NCBI RefSeq assembly: GCF_947172395.1
Contig: NC_069093.1
Span: 7,661,561-7,725,560 of the forward strand
Source of the DNA: Bicyclus anynana
Taxonomy: Eukaryota > Arthropoda > Insecta > Lepidoptera > Nymphalidae
DNA length: 64,000 nucleotides
Reading direction: 5' to 3'
Within the stretch, counting starts at the first letter, position 1. Every line of letters begins with the position of its first letter. Below the pieces are notes generated by a model. That model was not told the origin of the DNA. It saw only the letters and a program-made list of their open reading frames with translations, and did not search any database. The position numbers and the translations under genes were made by a program. This document shows positions 1-11,497 of this stretch, one piece after another.

Positions 1-147
1 TTTCTTGAATGTATTCTCAGATTGTGTTTTTTTATAAATTGTTCTAACTATGGAAAATCTGTAATTGGCTGTAACATACAGGAAATATTGTATAATTGTA
101 TTCTTGGAAACGCTGTTGATTTTTCTTAAATAAATAAATAAATAAAT
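1..147 (+). repeat. Non-LTR retrotransposon 3' tail-like sequence
   Basis: The segment ends in a short (TAAA)n run at about 127-147, the kind of simple tail left by several insect LINE clades. No coding part is visible because the window starts inside it. The identification as a LINE tail is by resemblance only. Confidence 0.4.
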
Positions 148-759
148 GTGCACGATGCAGATCTGTGGACGCTTACCATTCAACTACGAGTATGACTAAG
201 AGTGTAGTCTGTTAAAGTTGTTGTATGTTCGTAAAAGTTTAGAACAACGTCCAGGGTAACCTTAAGGAGTAGAAGTCCATTTGGTACAATTGATATTTAG
301 TAGAAACGCGGCGTACAAGCTGAAGTACGAAACACGAAGCCTTCGTCGAGTTTAACGAATGTATGTACAATAAAGCGAATATACGTTCCTTGAATATCTG
401 GATAAAGTGCTCTGCTTAATATTTGGTCATAAACAAGGCAGATGCTAAACATAAATTCGAATTTAAATTTAAAATTCAAATTACATTTATTCAAACTAAT
501 ACGTTCATGTTGAGGCATTGAAATATCATTTAACGCGCACAAATTATTCCATGCACATAGACTACGTGATAATCTATAAAGCATCGATATACAATGACCG
601 GGTGAGGGTCGCGATCGGTCACATCAAGGGGCCTAGAGAGACACGAGTACCATGGAGACGAGTGCCAAACTGCAAAGATATCGAGGTTAAAAAATTATTT
701 CTCAAGAAATTTATGGGCCGTACTGCCGGCCTATCCACTAATTTGATTTTTATTATCGA
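148..759. other. Unassigned AT-rich sequence
   Basis: No gene is supported. Two short open frames on opposite strands have no recognisable domain and no splice context. An AT-rich palindromic patch (AATTTAAATTTAAAATT) lies near 461-477. Confidence 0.6.
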
Positions 760-1154
760 CTAGCGGACGCCCGCGACTTCGTCCGCGTGAATCTCGATGT
801 TTACTTTCAACTACCCCTACTCCTACCCTTACCCTACCCTTACCCTACCTTTCCCTACCCCTACCCTACCCCTACCATTTTATGGTTCTATATTTTATAG
901 TTTAGGCAGCGTACGCAAAATAAGTAACTTTTCTACACCTTGTGTCCAAAAAACCCAAACATCCTACGGAAACCTATTTTTTCCTAAATAAAATTTAGCC
1001 TATGTTACTTGTGGATAATGTAGCTTTCGAATGATGAAAGAATTTTGAAAATTGATCCAGTAGTTTTTGAGCCTATTCATTACAAACAAACAAACAAACA
1101 TACAAACAAAGTTTTCCTCTTTATAATATTATATTATAATATATATAGTATAGA
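760..1154 (-). mobile_element. Helitron-like element (H3-type 5' end) with CCCTA tract
   Basis: On the minus strand it starts TCTATACTATATATATT near 1154 and ends with the GCGGACG...CGTCCGC hairpin and CTAG at 760, with host A at 759 as expected for A/T-target insertion. A (CCCTAC)-type tract of about 75 bp sits about 55 bp inside the 3' end. No coding capacity, so it is non-autonomous. Confidence 0.75.
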
Positions 1155-1199
1155 CGTAATAAAATAAAAAAAAAACAAATCAACTGAGAAATGTAATCT

Positions 1200-1513
1200 A
1201 CCTACTGTCTCATGTAAAAAATCTATCTGTCTGTTACTTTTTCACGGTTATACGGTTGAACCTAAGATAAATTTTGGCATAATGGTAAATGGGACCTTGG
1301 AGCAAAACATAGGGTAATTTTTAACCTTAAAATAAAAATAGAAGGGTGTGGAATAGGGGTTAATAGTGTGTATGGAAAGTCCTTAATTTTTAGGGTCACT
1401 TTAGAGTTAAAGTTGTTCCTAGATTTTTTAAAATTCAACCCCTAAAGTGATAAAAATAGGGGTTCAATGTTTACATTGATTTCCACGCGGACGAAGTCGC
1501 GGGTGTCCGCTAG
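1200..1513 (+). mobile_element. Helitron-like element, 3' part
   Basis: It ends in the hairpin GCGGACGAAGTCGCGGGTGT then CCGCTAG, followed by T at 1514. The 5' boundary is unclear because it runs back toward the preceding minus-strand copy. The two lie back to back. Confidence 0.65.
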
Positions 1514-1870
1514 TATTACTATAATATATTAAGTGTATGTTACTTGGGAAAAATAACAGCATTGAATTAAAATGTTCGGTTATTAGGCACGACAAACAAA
1601 AATTAGGTCAATGCTATTAATTTACTGTTGCATAAATTTATTTATACATGAAAATTATTTATTACGCTTTGATACCTAAACATAGTAATGATTAAAGCTC
1701 CGATAATTGGAAATGCGGAGAAATATGATTCATTATTATAGTTGGTATTAAATTAACTATCAAATAACATTTGTTTTTTACATTGATCATTTAAGAACCA
1801 AGTCCATCTGCAGGGTTTTTATCTCAGTGTACCATTCAAATAATCAGTCACTACATAGTTTTACATTGAG
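1514..1870. other. Unassigned AT-rich sequence
   Basis: No gene seen. A piece of about 32 bp here (GTGTACCATTCAAAT and following, near 1829-1860) recurs at 3728-3760, so part of the stretch is an unclassified dispersed repeat. Confidence 0.55.
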
Positions 1871-2005
1871 AGCCGTGATAGCCCTGTGGATATGACCTCT
1901 GCCTCCGATTCCGGAGGGTGTGGGTTCGAATCCGGTCCGGGGCATGCACCTCCAACTTTTCAGTTGTGTGCATTTTAAGAATAAAAATTTTAATAAAAAA
2001 AATAC

Positions 2006-2798
2006 AACCGACTTCAAAACCTAAAAAGCGAAAAATAACATCATAATATGTTCTACCTGCTGATCAGTATGAAGGCGGTGCTAAGCCGGTGATGTATTAA
2101 TTCAAGCCATGTGAGAATATCTTATAGATTTAGATTTTGCAGACAGTGTTGTTTCATGTGGTCCTGTCAGAAATGGATAAAGCACAAGGTAGCTACTGTA
2201 AACCGTTGAGGGGTTCCCTTAATTGACTTTACTCTTCATCATCAGACCCCTAATAACAGACACAACTCATCTAGGTAAAAGTAGGTAAAAAGTTCTCAGC
2301 AACACAAATTAATCAAGGCCAAACACAAGGTAGTTACTATAAACTGTTAAGGAGTTCCCTTAGTTGTCCTTGGTCTTTATCACCAAACCTCTAAATGACA
2401 GTCACAACCTATCTTTGTGGAAAGTTCTCATTAATACAAATTAATCAAGCCCAAACACAAGGTAACTGCTGTAAATCGCCGCGGAGTTCCCTCGTCTGTT
2501 TTATAGCTCCATCATCAGATCGATTTTAAACCTTCATGAAATTGTAGTGCTTAAAAGTACTAAATGGAAAAGTTTACGAACACACTAGACACCCATATAA
2601 TTTTCGAAAGTTCCCCTCAATTTCTCCAGGATTCCATCATCAGATCTTGACATGATGGCAATGGGACCAAATGGCGACTATACCGTTACAAACAAAAAAG
2701 AATTTTTGAAATCGGTCTTGCCGTCTTTGAGTAATCGGTGTACATACATAAAAAAAATACCGACCGAATTGAGAACCTCCTCCTTTTTGAAGTCGGTT
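2006..2798. mobile_element. M1 terminal-inverted-repeat element, complete
   Basis: Left end AACCGACTTCAAAA (2006-2019) and right end TTTTGAAGTCGGTT (2785-2798) are perfect 14-bp inverted repeats. It interrupts a SINE-A, so it inserted after it. No transposase frame is present. Flanks are A-rich, which hides any target duplication. Partial relatives lie at 25,449, 48,197, 52,350 and 59,868. Superfamily not determined. Confidence 0.8.
2178..2520 (+). repeat. Imperfect tandem repeat inside M1
   Basis: Three diverged units of about 133-141 bp, each beginning near CACAAGGTA at 2183, 2324 and 2457 and containing a GGAGTTCCCT-like box. The same unit, inverted, is seen in the M1 copy at 59,868-60,570, so it is a property of the element. 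Confidence 0.75.
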
Positions 2799-3386
2799 AA
2801 AAATAATATAACGTGTCTCAAACAGTGAAGGAAAAGCATCGTGAGGAAACTTGCATATTAGAGAATGTTCTTAATTTTCTGTGTGTGTGAAGTCTGCCAA
2901 TCCGCATTGGGCCAGCGTGGTGGACTATTGGGCTAACTCCTCTCATTCTGAGAGGAGACTCGAGCTTCGCAGTGAGCCGAATATGGGTTAATAATGGTGA
3001 TGACGACGATCAACCGAAGTAGGATGGGATATAGGTTAATTCAATATTGCATTGTAGTTAAAAGGACAATACGTTTACAAGTGAAATACTATAAAACTAC
3101 GACAGTATGACGTACAAGCGAGGGAGGAATACTGTGACGTATCCGCTGAATATAACCGTTGAACCGTGGCTGAACCATCGACTTCTGTTCCATAGACGAC
3201 GTTTTATTCCCAGGGCTAAGTAAACTACAAGTGTACTTAAAAAAAAATACTTTTATACTCTATTGTTCTGTAAAAATATCTTATAAAAATATTACGTAAT
3301 TGCTATTCTTCTGGTTCTTTCAATACTTCCTTTTATATAAGTTCTCAGTTATGGATATTAACATTTTAACTGAAAATATCACTATT

Positions 3387-3568
3387 TAGCCCCAAAGTAA
3401 GCGTATAGTATGTGTTATCAGTATACTAAGTAAGCGGATATTATATATACTATATATATAAATACTTATATTGTAATGTATAAATACACCCAGACAATAG
3501 AAAACACATATGCTCATATTTTCAGCTATGGGAATCAACCCACGGCCGTGGATGCAGAAAGCAGAATT
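3387..3568 (-). mobile_element. SINE-C, tRNA-headed, 5' truncated
   Basis: Read on the minus strand it has GCATCCACGGCCGTGGGTTG (a B-box region with one change), then a long AT-rich body ending in CTTACTTTGGGGCTA. It matches the fuller copy at 36,727-36,966. The A-box part is missing here. Confidence 0.65.
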
Positions 3569-3595
3569 CATCATTATCAGCCTTTATTCACTTCA

Positions 3596-3760
3596 GAGCC
3601 AGACCTCCTCTATGTAGGAGAGGGGGAAGGGGATATGGAGCTTAGCACCACGATACTCCAATGCGGTTTTACTTGGGGTAATGATGTTTTACCCCATAAC
3701 GATCACTATCAGCAGGGCATGTATTTCAGTGTACCATTCAAATATTCAGTCACTACATAA
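3596..3760. repeat. Dispersed repeat fragment
   Basis: Contains AGGAGAGGGGGAAGGGGATA and TGGAGCTTAGCACCACG, the same arrangement as the fragment at 26,370-26,545 (gagg box, then ATGGAGCTTAG, then a variable part). Looks like a retroelement-derived lepidopteran repeat; class not determined. Confidence 0.5.
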
Positions 3761-3761
3761 T

Positions 3762-3850
3762 TTTTAGGGTTCCTTAGTCCACAAGCAACCCTTATAGTTT
3801 CGTCCGTCCGCGGTTTAGCGCAGAGACTATTAGTACTAGAAAGCTGTAAA
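3762..3850 (+). repeat. GGTTCC-type element end fragment
   Basis: TTAGGGTTCCTTAGTCCACA followed by CCGTCCGTCCGCGGTTTAGC. The same block recurs at 11,928-12,005 (GGGTTCCGTAATCAACAAG). It resembles one end of a common lepidopteran inverted-repeat family. Confidence 0.5.
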
Positions 3851-4854
3851 TTGGCATGATTATGTACATTAAAAATGAGAACAAAGTCGTAAAATAAAAT
3901 CGTGTAAGATATTTGATTCGAATTCAGAACTTCGTGGTCCGAAGCCACACAATTTAACCACTGGAACAACGTTAACATGTCAAATATTGGATAAAATAAT
4001 TTCTTCTTTTTATTTTGGTAAAACATTTCTGTTTCAGAAGTAAAATATGTTTAAACAGATAATTGAAATGTATGAATGAAATATTTAAAATTTTTAATGC
4101 AGGCGGCTGATAATGCGAAATACCACCAGTCCGTTACAAATGACATAAATTTCAAGATAATATATATCTGGCTGACTTTAAGCCAATTTTAATATTTATA
4201 ATGAGTCATCAGTTATTAAAAATAACATAAGAATGTACAAAAGAAAGCAGCATAGCATTTTTTATATCACGCTACAACTAAGAAAAGAGGTTCGCCCTAG
4301 ATTCCAGAGTGAATCGAATCTAATATTTATGTTTATAGCGTTGAAGTTTTGAATATTAAGCTTGTATGAAAAATATTTTCATAGTAAGATAATAATTTTA
4401 TGCATATATTTAACGTATTTTTTCAAGTAAAAACTTTTCACACTGTGAAATGCGTTTTACCCCAGACTCCTTTAATTAGGAAAGTATTGGCATGTTTAAA
4501 AAATATATATATTTATGATTATTTTTAGCTTTCGTGATAATTATTCACTGCATAAAATAATTTTTTATAAGTCAGGATGTTATAAGGTCAAGAAAGATAT
4601 TTTATATTTATTGTGTTCTGAATATTGTATACTTTTCTACCACGATTGTTCTACTCTCAATTTCCTTTCATTAGGATTTCACAAGAACAAATTGCTCGCC
4701 GCCACTTGGGACTCGGTTTATTGTACGTATAATGTATTCGCGGCTGCTTGTTTTAAAATTTAAATTATATTTTTATGCTAGGCTAATACCTCACCTAATT
4801 GTTTATACAATTTTTTTACAGTTGCAGTAGTAAGTTTTACACATTTCCTTATTT
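3851..4854. other. Unassigned AT-rich sequence
   Basis: No gene or classified repeat recognised. Several short open frames lack domains, codon bias or splice signals. Confidence 0.55.
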
Positions 4855-5052
4855 TGGCAGACTTCTGCCGAAAATTTTCTGGTATGCAGATTTTCTCACG
4901 ATGTTTTTCCTTCACAGTTTGATCCATGTGATATTTATTTTCTTAAAATGCACATAACTGAAAAGTTAGGCGTACATCCCCCGAACCGGATGCGAGCTTA
5001 CGGCGTCCGAATCGAAGGCTGAGGTCATATCCACTGGGCTATCACAGCTCAC
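4855..5052 (-). mobile_element. SINE-A fragment
   Basis: Diverged minus-strand copy with the head (reverse of CCCAGTGGATATGACCTC) at 5018-5046. The 3' half, normally ending CGAATATGGG, is missing. Many point changes suggest age. Confidence 0.7.
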
Positions 5053-5082
5053 CATATTTGCAAATACGCTAACAAGAATATT

Positions 5083-5350
5083 AAAAAAAAATCAGTTGTC
5101 TGTAAAGTCGATTTACTGGCGACACTTGAACGTGACAACGTCATAAGCAAAATACTGATAGAATGGTTGCATTTAAAAAAAAAGTGTTAGTTTTTCTAAA
5201 ATACTGTTTAATAATCTTCATGGACCAGAATATACTTTATTTATTGTAAAAAAGTAGGCAACGCTAGAGCGAGGGAACGGTGCATGACGTCATACTTTTT
5301 CGACTGTGAAGCCGGCTCCATCGAATTATAAGACGTTGTCACGTCAAAAA
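5083..5350 (+). mobile_element. M2 MITE-like repeat
   Basis: Begins A-rich then CAGTTGTCTGTAAAGTCG, contains GAACGTGACAACGTCATAAG, and ends GAATTATAAGACGTTGTCAC plus GTC. GACAACGTC near the left and its inverse GACGTTGTC at the right give partial inverted ends. Two further copies are at 12,992 and 35,617. No coding capacity. Confidence 0.65.
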
Positions 5351-5913
5351 CATAAGAATCGCATTAAATTACGATTTTTAACGACTACGCCTCCTAAGTG
5401 TGCAGAGAACATAAAATTGACAAAATCTCCATTAAGCTCCAACTAGTTAACCAACAAGCAATATACTTTTAATTTTCTGTCCCGGTACGTCGTACTCACT
5501 CTGACATCTGAGTGAGATGTTACTGCAAGTAATAAATAAAAAGGAAATGTTACTCGAGGACTTTTGAGAAATACTTGCGTAGCTGCAGTAGGAGTTTGTA
5601 AAGTCTCTCAAGCGCGCAAGTGAACTCAATGTACCTACATGATGAATAAAACCGTGGAACTACTTAAGCCGGTCGGGCCGAGCCCGGGAGCTTATTATTA
5701 TGTCGGCTCGTGACCCATTGTCTGGTGCTTCTTGTCAACAATATGCCTTGTTGCAACACAATCGACAAAACAAATGCAACTTTACACAACGTTTTACTAT
5801 TTCATTTTGCCTTTTTTGCTATTCGTGTCTATTTAAATGAGCTCCGTGGTAGAGTTACCCATTCGGCGTATACCTAGCATTTATTAAAGCAGGAATGATA
5901 CTTAACAATAATA
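5351..5913. other. Unassigned, more GC-mixed stretch
   Basis: No gene supported. 5660-5710 has a locally GC-rich patch (GGTCGGGCCGAGCCCGGGAG) that fits no repeat recognised here. It could be regulatory, but nothing in the sequence shows it. Confidence 0.4.
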
Positions 5914-6273
5914 TCTGTAGAGAGGTCAATTCTGTACATGAAATATTTCTCCAAAATAACTATCAGGGCGTGATTAGTGATCGATACTGATGCCAAAACT
6001 GCAATCAGTAAAAATTTTGTCTGTCTGTCTGTCTGTATGTTCATTATACAAACAAAAACTACTCGACGGATTTGAATGAAACTTAGTACAATTATTCTTC
6101 ATACTCCAGGGCGGGTTATAGTATACTTTTGATCACGCTACGGTCAATAGGAGCAGAGCAGTAAAGGGAAATGTTTGGAAAACGGGAGAAGTTATTCCAT
6201 TTTTACAGCGATGCTACTGTAACGGCTGGATTAAAAAAGTCTAAGAGCGGACGAAGTCGCGGGCGTCCGCTAG
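5914..6273 (+). mobile_element. H1 Helitron-like element, complete
   Basis: Starts TCTGTAGAGAGGTCAATTC after host A (5913) and ends hairpin GCGGACG/CGTCCGC (6247-6270) then CTAG before host T (6274). 360 bp with no open frame, so it must depend on an autonomous rolling-circle element. No target-site duplication, as known for Helitrons. Related copies: 7467, 18,267 and 48,829. Confidence 0.85.
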
Positions 6274-6360
6274 TTTATAAATAAAATAATGGTTTATATA
6301 ATACGTTTTGATATACGATGTACGGTAATTTGCGTTTTACCAAGACTTATTACGAGTAAA

Positions 6361-6645
6361 ACGTGATAGCCCAGTGGCCCAGGGCGTTGGTTTGAATCCG
6401 GTCCGGGGCATGCACCTTCAACTTTTCAGTTATGTGTATTTTAAGAAATTAAATATCACATGTCTCAAACGGTGAAGGATCATCGTGAGGAAACCTGCAT
6501 ATCTGGGAATTTTCTTAATTCTCTACGAATATGAAGTGTGCTAATCCGCATTTGGCCAGCGTGGTGAACTAAGGCCTAATCCTTCTAATACTAAGAGGAG
6601 ACTCGTGCTCAACAGTGAGCCGAATATGGGTTATTAATGATGATT
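6361..6645 (+). mobile_element. SINE-A, near full length
   Basis: A box GTGATAGCCCAGTGG, then a deletion of most of the anticodon region, then a B-box region GGTTTGAATCC with one change. The body runs to GAGCCGAATATGGGTTATTAA with a short TGATGATT tail. The internal promoter is probably weakened. Confidence 0.85.
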
Positions 6646-7109
6646 ACGAGTACCGTTAGTTCAACTGACTGAATTTCGAAATCAATTGTGGTTACCGTAT
6701 TAAATTCGACTCCAAGCAAAATCTATGAAAACTTTGTTCGACGTTAAATTTGAAAACACAGACAGACAAAAACATGTACATTTGTAAAAGCAAATTTTGT
6801 ACAATCAATAATACTTAGTTGGTATAGCGGCAACGCCCAGACCCGACAAAAACAATCTACATATACGTTTCACTTCGGTTTCCAAACCATTCAGGAGGTG
6901 TTGACTTTACAATGTTCAATTGTTCCTACATTGTGGGTAGAGTCAACATTTCCTGATGATGTTCGTAATGAATTCCTTGCAAAGTAACGTATGTGATAGA
7001 TTATTATTGTACAGTAAAACCAACTGGGGCTTATGTGACACTATGTTTAATTTAAATATGTATTTTATAGAATAATAAAAAAATTAAACAATTTAATATT
7101 TATATTTAT
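6646..7109. other. Unassigned sequence with imperfect hairpin
   Basis: AGGAGGTGTTGACTTTAC (6893-6910) and GTAGAGTCAACATTTCCT (6937-6954) form an 18-bp arm hairpin with three mismatches and a 26-nt loop. It resembles the centre of a dispersed repeat. No gene. Confidence 0.45.
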
Positions 7110-7278
7110 ATGGTTTCTCCGGAGTTATTTCCGTTTCAGTGAGAATACGGGGATAAAATATAGCTTCACAAAACCTGGCTTTCTAATGGTAAAAGAATTT
7201 TCAAAATGGGTTTAGTAGATCCAGAGTTTACCCCCTACAACACCACAAATCTTACTTCTTTAAAATACTAGTATAGGT
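7110..7278 (-). mobile_element. H3 Helitron-like fragment
   Basis: Minus strand reads CCTATACTAGTATTTTAAAG, then TTGTAGGGGGTAAACTCTGG, as in the H3 copies at 32,519 and 55,627. The 3' hairpin end is missing. Confidence 0.65.
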
Positions 7279-7466
7279 TTGTTTATAATATTCTTCCTTA
7301 TTTGAAAAATACATAGGTAGGTACTTTCCAAACCTATTCTAAACATGCCATTTAATAAGTTTTATTAAAATAAGGAAGAAATAATAAACGAAAACAATAT
7401 GAAAATATAAAATTTTATTTTATTCATTATTTTATTGATTATCAACTATTGATAATTTATTTAAGA

Positions 7467-7830
7467 CTAGCGGACGCCCGCGACTTCGTCCGCCCTTAAA
7501 GCACTTTAATCTAACACTTACAGTAGTATCGCTGTAAAAAATGGAGTAACTTTCCCGTTTTCCCAACATTTCCCTTCACTGCTCTACTCCTATTAATCGT
7601 AGCGAGATGAAAAGTATACTATAACCTGCCCAGGAGTATGAAGAACAATTGTACCAAGTTTCGTTAAAATCCGTCGAGTAGTTTTTGTTTCTATAACGAA
7701 CATACAGCCAGACAGATAGACGGACAAAAATTTTACTGATTTAATTTTTGGTATCAGTATCGATCACTAATCACCCCCTGATAGTTATTTTGGAAATATA
7801 TTTCATGCACAGAATTGACCTCTCTACAGA
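7467..7830 (-). mobile_element. H1 Helitron-like element, complete
   Basis: Minus orientation. CTAG at 7467-7470 follows host A (7466) and the TC end is at 7829-7830 before host T (7831). The inside matches the 5914 copy closely. 364 bp, non-coding. Confidence 0.85.
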
Positions 7831-8283
7831 TTTATTTTAATGTATAGATTTAATATATAAAACTTTGCACATATATATCAACTATATATTTGCACAGGTA
7901 CAAAACGAATTATGAAAATGTTTCATGTGCCAATTTTCTCAGTTGTGCAATAATTATGTAATGAATTAATTATTTGGTAATTAGAAGTTCTCAGTTTAGT
8001 AAAAAGTACATTAAACGGAGTAATCACGGTCGTTCCCCTCCATAAGTTCTCTAGGTCCAGTTGTGAAGAGTCGTTTATATCCATTTTCCGCGACTAAAGT
8101 TACTAATTATTCAGGTCTCAGTGGCGGTATATTCTCCTTTAAATTGAATGATATGAGCTCAGGAATAGCAATTTACGGTTAACGTGCATTTAGATTGAAG
8201 ATATATTTTATGAGTTATCTTCTCTCCAAGATAGAGAGTCATTACAGACTTTGCTCTAATTCTAAAGACTTATTTATATTATT
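7831..8283. other. Unassigned sequence
   Basis: No gene or recognised repeat. 8000-8160 is less AT-rich and could be unique host sequence. Confidence 0.45.
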
Positions 8284-8611
8284 TCATCATGATCAACCCA
8301 TATTCGGCTCTCTGCTGAGCTCGAGTCTCATCTCTCTCGAGGCTTTCAGAATGAGAGAGGTTAGGCCAAATAATTCACCACGCTGGCCTGATGCTGATTG
8401 GCAGAATTCACTCACGCAGATAATTATGAAAATTCTCTGGTATGCAGGTTCCCTCACGATGTTTTTCCTTCACCGTTTTGAGACTCGTAAAATTTAATTT
8501 CTTAAAATGCTTACAACTGAAAAAGTTGGAGGTGCATGCCCCGGCCGGATGAAAACCCACAACCTCCGAAATCGGAAGCAGAGATCATATCAACTGGTCT
8601 ATCACGGCTCT
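8284..8611 (-). mobile_element. SINE-A, full length
   Basis: The tail end (ATCAACCCATATTCGGCTC) is at the left and the tRNA-like head at the right (TATCACGGCTC). The B-box region is damaged (GAAAACCCACAACC on plus), so the copy is likely inactive. Confidence 0.85.
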
Positions 8612-8728
8612 ACTTATATTATTTAGTAGATTATTTTAGGGATATCAAAATATGTACGACCGGATCGACCCCAGAACTTCTCTACTATACAAAGCTAAAG
8701 GCTAAATATACCTCCCATTATCTATACT

Positions 8729-8919
8729 TCTATACTAATATTATAAAGCTGAAGAGTTTGCTTGTTTGTTTGATTGAACGCGCTAATCTCAGGTCCGATT
8801 TGAAAAATTCTTTCAGTGTTATATAGCCCATTTATCGAGGAAGGCTATAGGCTATATTTTATCCCCGCATTTTTACGGGAACGGGAACCACACGGGTGAA
8901 ACCGCGCGGCGTCTACTAG
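8729..8919 (+). mobile_element. H2 Helitron-like element, complete
   Basis: Starts TCTATACTAATATTATAAAG and ends GGCGTCTACTAG before host T. The inside has GATTGAACGCGCTAATCTCAGG. The base before TC is T rather than A. 191 bp, non-coding. Confidence 0.8.
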
Positions 8920-9359
8920 TTATATTATATACCTCAAAATATAATTGACGAGGTTAAATTGCACATTTAATTTTTCATATAAAAGATAATTATTATCATA
9001 ACATCATTGTGGAAATGTGGACACACTGCCTCGAGCTACGTCGGTATCAACGTAATTTATGATTAACCGTAATTTAGGTTGGATATAAAATATTTTTCAA
9101 CACATTCGCTCGTCGCTCTGTGTTCGCGTTGTCGAAAGTTTAACGTAGACTATTACGGTTGAAATTTCGGTTAAATATTTCTTGTTTACAGACTTCAGTG
9201 CCTGATAGTTTCGAGCGCTTTTTGGAAATGCAACGCTATATCATTGCATAATGGTAACATTTTATACAAACTACAACGTAGTTTCAAATTGGACTATAAT
9301 TTTAACAATCAAAGTATGTAGCAAGGGCTATTTTTAATTTATTTAAGTATATTAGTTAA
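8920..9359. other. Unassigned sequence
   Basis: No gene recognised. 9000-9250 contains a run without similarity to any repeat in this window. Confidence 0.45.
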
Positions 9360-9617
9360 TCATCATCAACAACCCATATTCGGCTCACTGTTGATCATGA
9401 GTCTCTACTCAGAATGAGAGGGGTTAGGCCTTAGTTCACCACGCTGGCCCAATGCGGATTGGCAGACTTCACATACGTAGAAAATTAAGAAAATTCTTAG
9501 GTATGCATGTTTCTTCACCGTGATATTTAATTTCTTAAAATGCACATAACATGAAAAGTTGGAGGTGCATGCATGCAATCGATGACAGAGGTCATATCCA
9601 CTGGGCTATCACGGCTC
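9360..9617 (-). mobile_element. SINE-A with internal deletions
   Basis: Tail and body match other copies. The part around the B box is deleted (GGAGGTGCATGCATGCAATC), so only the A-box end of the head remains. Confidence 0.8.
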
Positions 9618-10366
9618 GTTAATATGCATGTTTATTAAGGCATACATTAACTCCATTTCGATCAAAATAGCTACGCAAATATACCAGTTTTTATGATGAA
9701 ACATATTCATAACAACAAAGTCTAGTAAACAAGTTCGTCAAATATTTATTTCCTATACAGATTTTTACCGTTTCACCTTTGAATAGATGAATTTCAAATA
9801 ACATATTCATAGTCGTCGCCTATGAGTACCAACGTCCGCGAATCATTGATATATATGTCACCGTTAGATTGTAAAATACGTTAGCTTACAATCTCACTCG
9901 TGATATTATAATCTACCGTCATATTGTGAACTGAAAAAACTGATTACAATTTAACATGTCATTTTTCGGTATATTATAATCTATCGGAAGTAAAACCATT
10001 AAATTGTCAATCAGGATAAATTTACCATAGAGTTACAAAAATATTATAGCGGGCATAATAAAAATAGTAAAAAATTACAATGGACTAATCAAAGAAAAAA
10101 GAAAAAGAAAGAAAATCGGAGGGATATCCAGTGCGTTCCCTGTTATTTTAAACACTGTTCTTCATTAGTAAAATGTTATTGTTAATTATAAGTATAATTC
10201 AGTCAAATCTAAAGTTAGGTTTTGTTAGGTTAGAACATGACAATTGAGGTGCCCATTCGGATGTCACAATTTAAGGGAGGTCCTGGAGCCCACAATGTGG
10301 GGGTTTGTGGTAAGTCCCACATAACCCGTCTTGTTCCACTAATGTAAGGTACGAGCATAGTCTGAC
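9618..10366. other. Unassigned AT-rich sequence
   Basis: No gene seen. An A/AAG-rich purine run lies at about 10,093-10,120. The block 10,200-10,350 (GGTTTTGTTAGGTTAGAACA and following) has the mixed composition of an old retroelement piece but is not assignable. Confidence 0.45.
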
Positions 10367-10377
10367 AAACTTTCAGT

Positions 10378-10701
10378 CATCATCATCAACCCATATTCGG
10401 CTCACTGCTGAGCTCGAGTCTCCTTTCAGAATGAGAGGGGTTAGGCCAATAGTCCACCACGCTGGCGAAATGCGGATTGGCAGACTTCACACACGCAGAG
10501 AATTAAAAAAAATCTCTGTTATGCAGGTTTCCTCATGATGTTTTCCTTCACCGTTTGAGGCACGTGATATTTAATTTCTTAAAATGCACACAACTGAAAA
10601 GTTGCAGGTGCATGGCCCGGACCAGATTCGAACCTTCACCCTCCGGAATTGGAGGCAGAGGTCATATCCACTGTGCTATCACGGTTGTAAAACTGAAACT
10701 G
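10378..10701 (-). mobile_element. SINE-A with target-site duplication
   Basis: Full-length minus copy bounded by AAACTTTCAGT at 10,367-10,377 and 10,702-10,712, an 11-bp perfect duplication that proves LINE-style target-primed insertion. The right flank includes a short AAACTG repeat. Confidence 0.9.
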
Positions 10702-10712
10702 AAACTTTCAGT

Positions 10713-11104
10713 AATGAAGTATATCTGGTACCGCAGGCGCTGGTGGCAGTGGATTAACCTTTATTTCGCAAATAAAATGCTCTATTCGACGCGTCTGCCA
10801 AATCTGTATCCGAACAAAAGCTACATGATGTTTTACATCGTTATGGGAATTTTCCGGACACAAATGTTTTGGTCATATATGGTGCTGCGATGGGCAGATA
10901 GCCAATGATAGAAATGCTATTTCGACTCAGATATATTTAATCCCGGAGAAATTTATTTAAAAACGCCTTTAGCTTTTAACAAGACTTTTAACTTTAGTTA
11001 AAAATAGGAGTATAGGAATCTATTTATAAGGAAATCATGATATAATATATTTTTTGGGTATTGGGTATAGATATTTTACTTTGGAAGACTACTTAGCATA
11101 GGCA
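10713..11104. other. Unassigned sequence
   Basis: No gene supported. An open frame running out of the preceding SINE into this stretch is fortuitous. Confidence 0.5.
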
Positions 11105-11340
11105 TTGTCATCAGAACTCAGAGCGTGTGCAAAATTTCATCCTACACGAAGACTGGGTAGTCGGTCATATGAAGATTCCAAGATTTGCCTTTCCTACATA
11201 AAAGTGATTGGGGAGGCCGCCATATTGAATTTGTAATGACGTTTCTTATCTAGTCATATATTGTCATCAGAACTCAAAGCGTGTGCAAAATTTCATCCTT
11301 ATCGAAAACCGGCAAGTGGGTCAAATTAAGATTCATTTGA
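11105..11340 (+). repeat. About 160-bp tandem repeat, 1.4 units
   Basis: Units begin CAGAACTCAGAGCGTGTGCA at 11,113 and again (CAGAACTCAAAGCGTGTGCA) near 11,271. Each contains GGGGAGGCCGCCATATTG. The same unit forms a three-copy array at 31,487-31,965, so it is a dispersed, locally tandem family. Confidence 0.75.
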
Positions 11341-11375
11341 AGCTAATATAAAGCGTGTAAAAAGAGTACTAATCA

Positions 11376-11497
11376 TCCTTGCCCGCCACCCCACATTGAA
11401 GCAGATTTGTGGGTCTAATGCTTCATATCCCCTCTTTAATTAGGAGGGGAAGCTTGCCCTGTAATGACCGTTAAAATAAACTACTAATGATGATCTA
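11376..11497 (+). repeat. Dispersed repeat fragment
   Basis: TGCCCGCCACCCCACATTGA, then GCTTCATATCCCCTC and AGGAGGGGAAGCTTGCCC, then a TAATGATGATC tail. This resembles a common lepidopteran retroelement 3' end with a TGA-type tail. Class uncertain. Confidence 0.5.

Larger units (their letters stand above)
1871..3006 (+). mobile_element. SINE-A, split by a later insertion
   Basis: tRNA-derived SINE. The A box is in GATAGCCCTGTGG and the B box is GGGTTCGAATCC at 1922-1933. The head stops near 1987 and the body resumes near 2806 (CGTGTCTCAAACAGTGAAGG), ending at GAGCCGAATATGGGTTAATAA plus a GATGACGAC tail. An M1 element occupies the gap. Pol III transcription from the internal promoter is known for this class. 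Confidence 0.9.
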
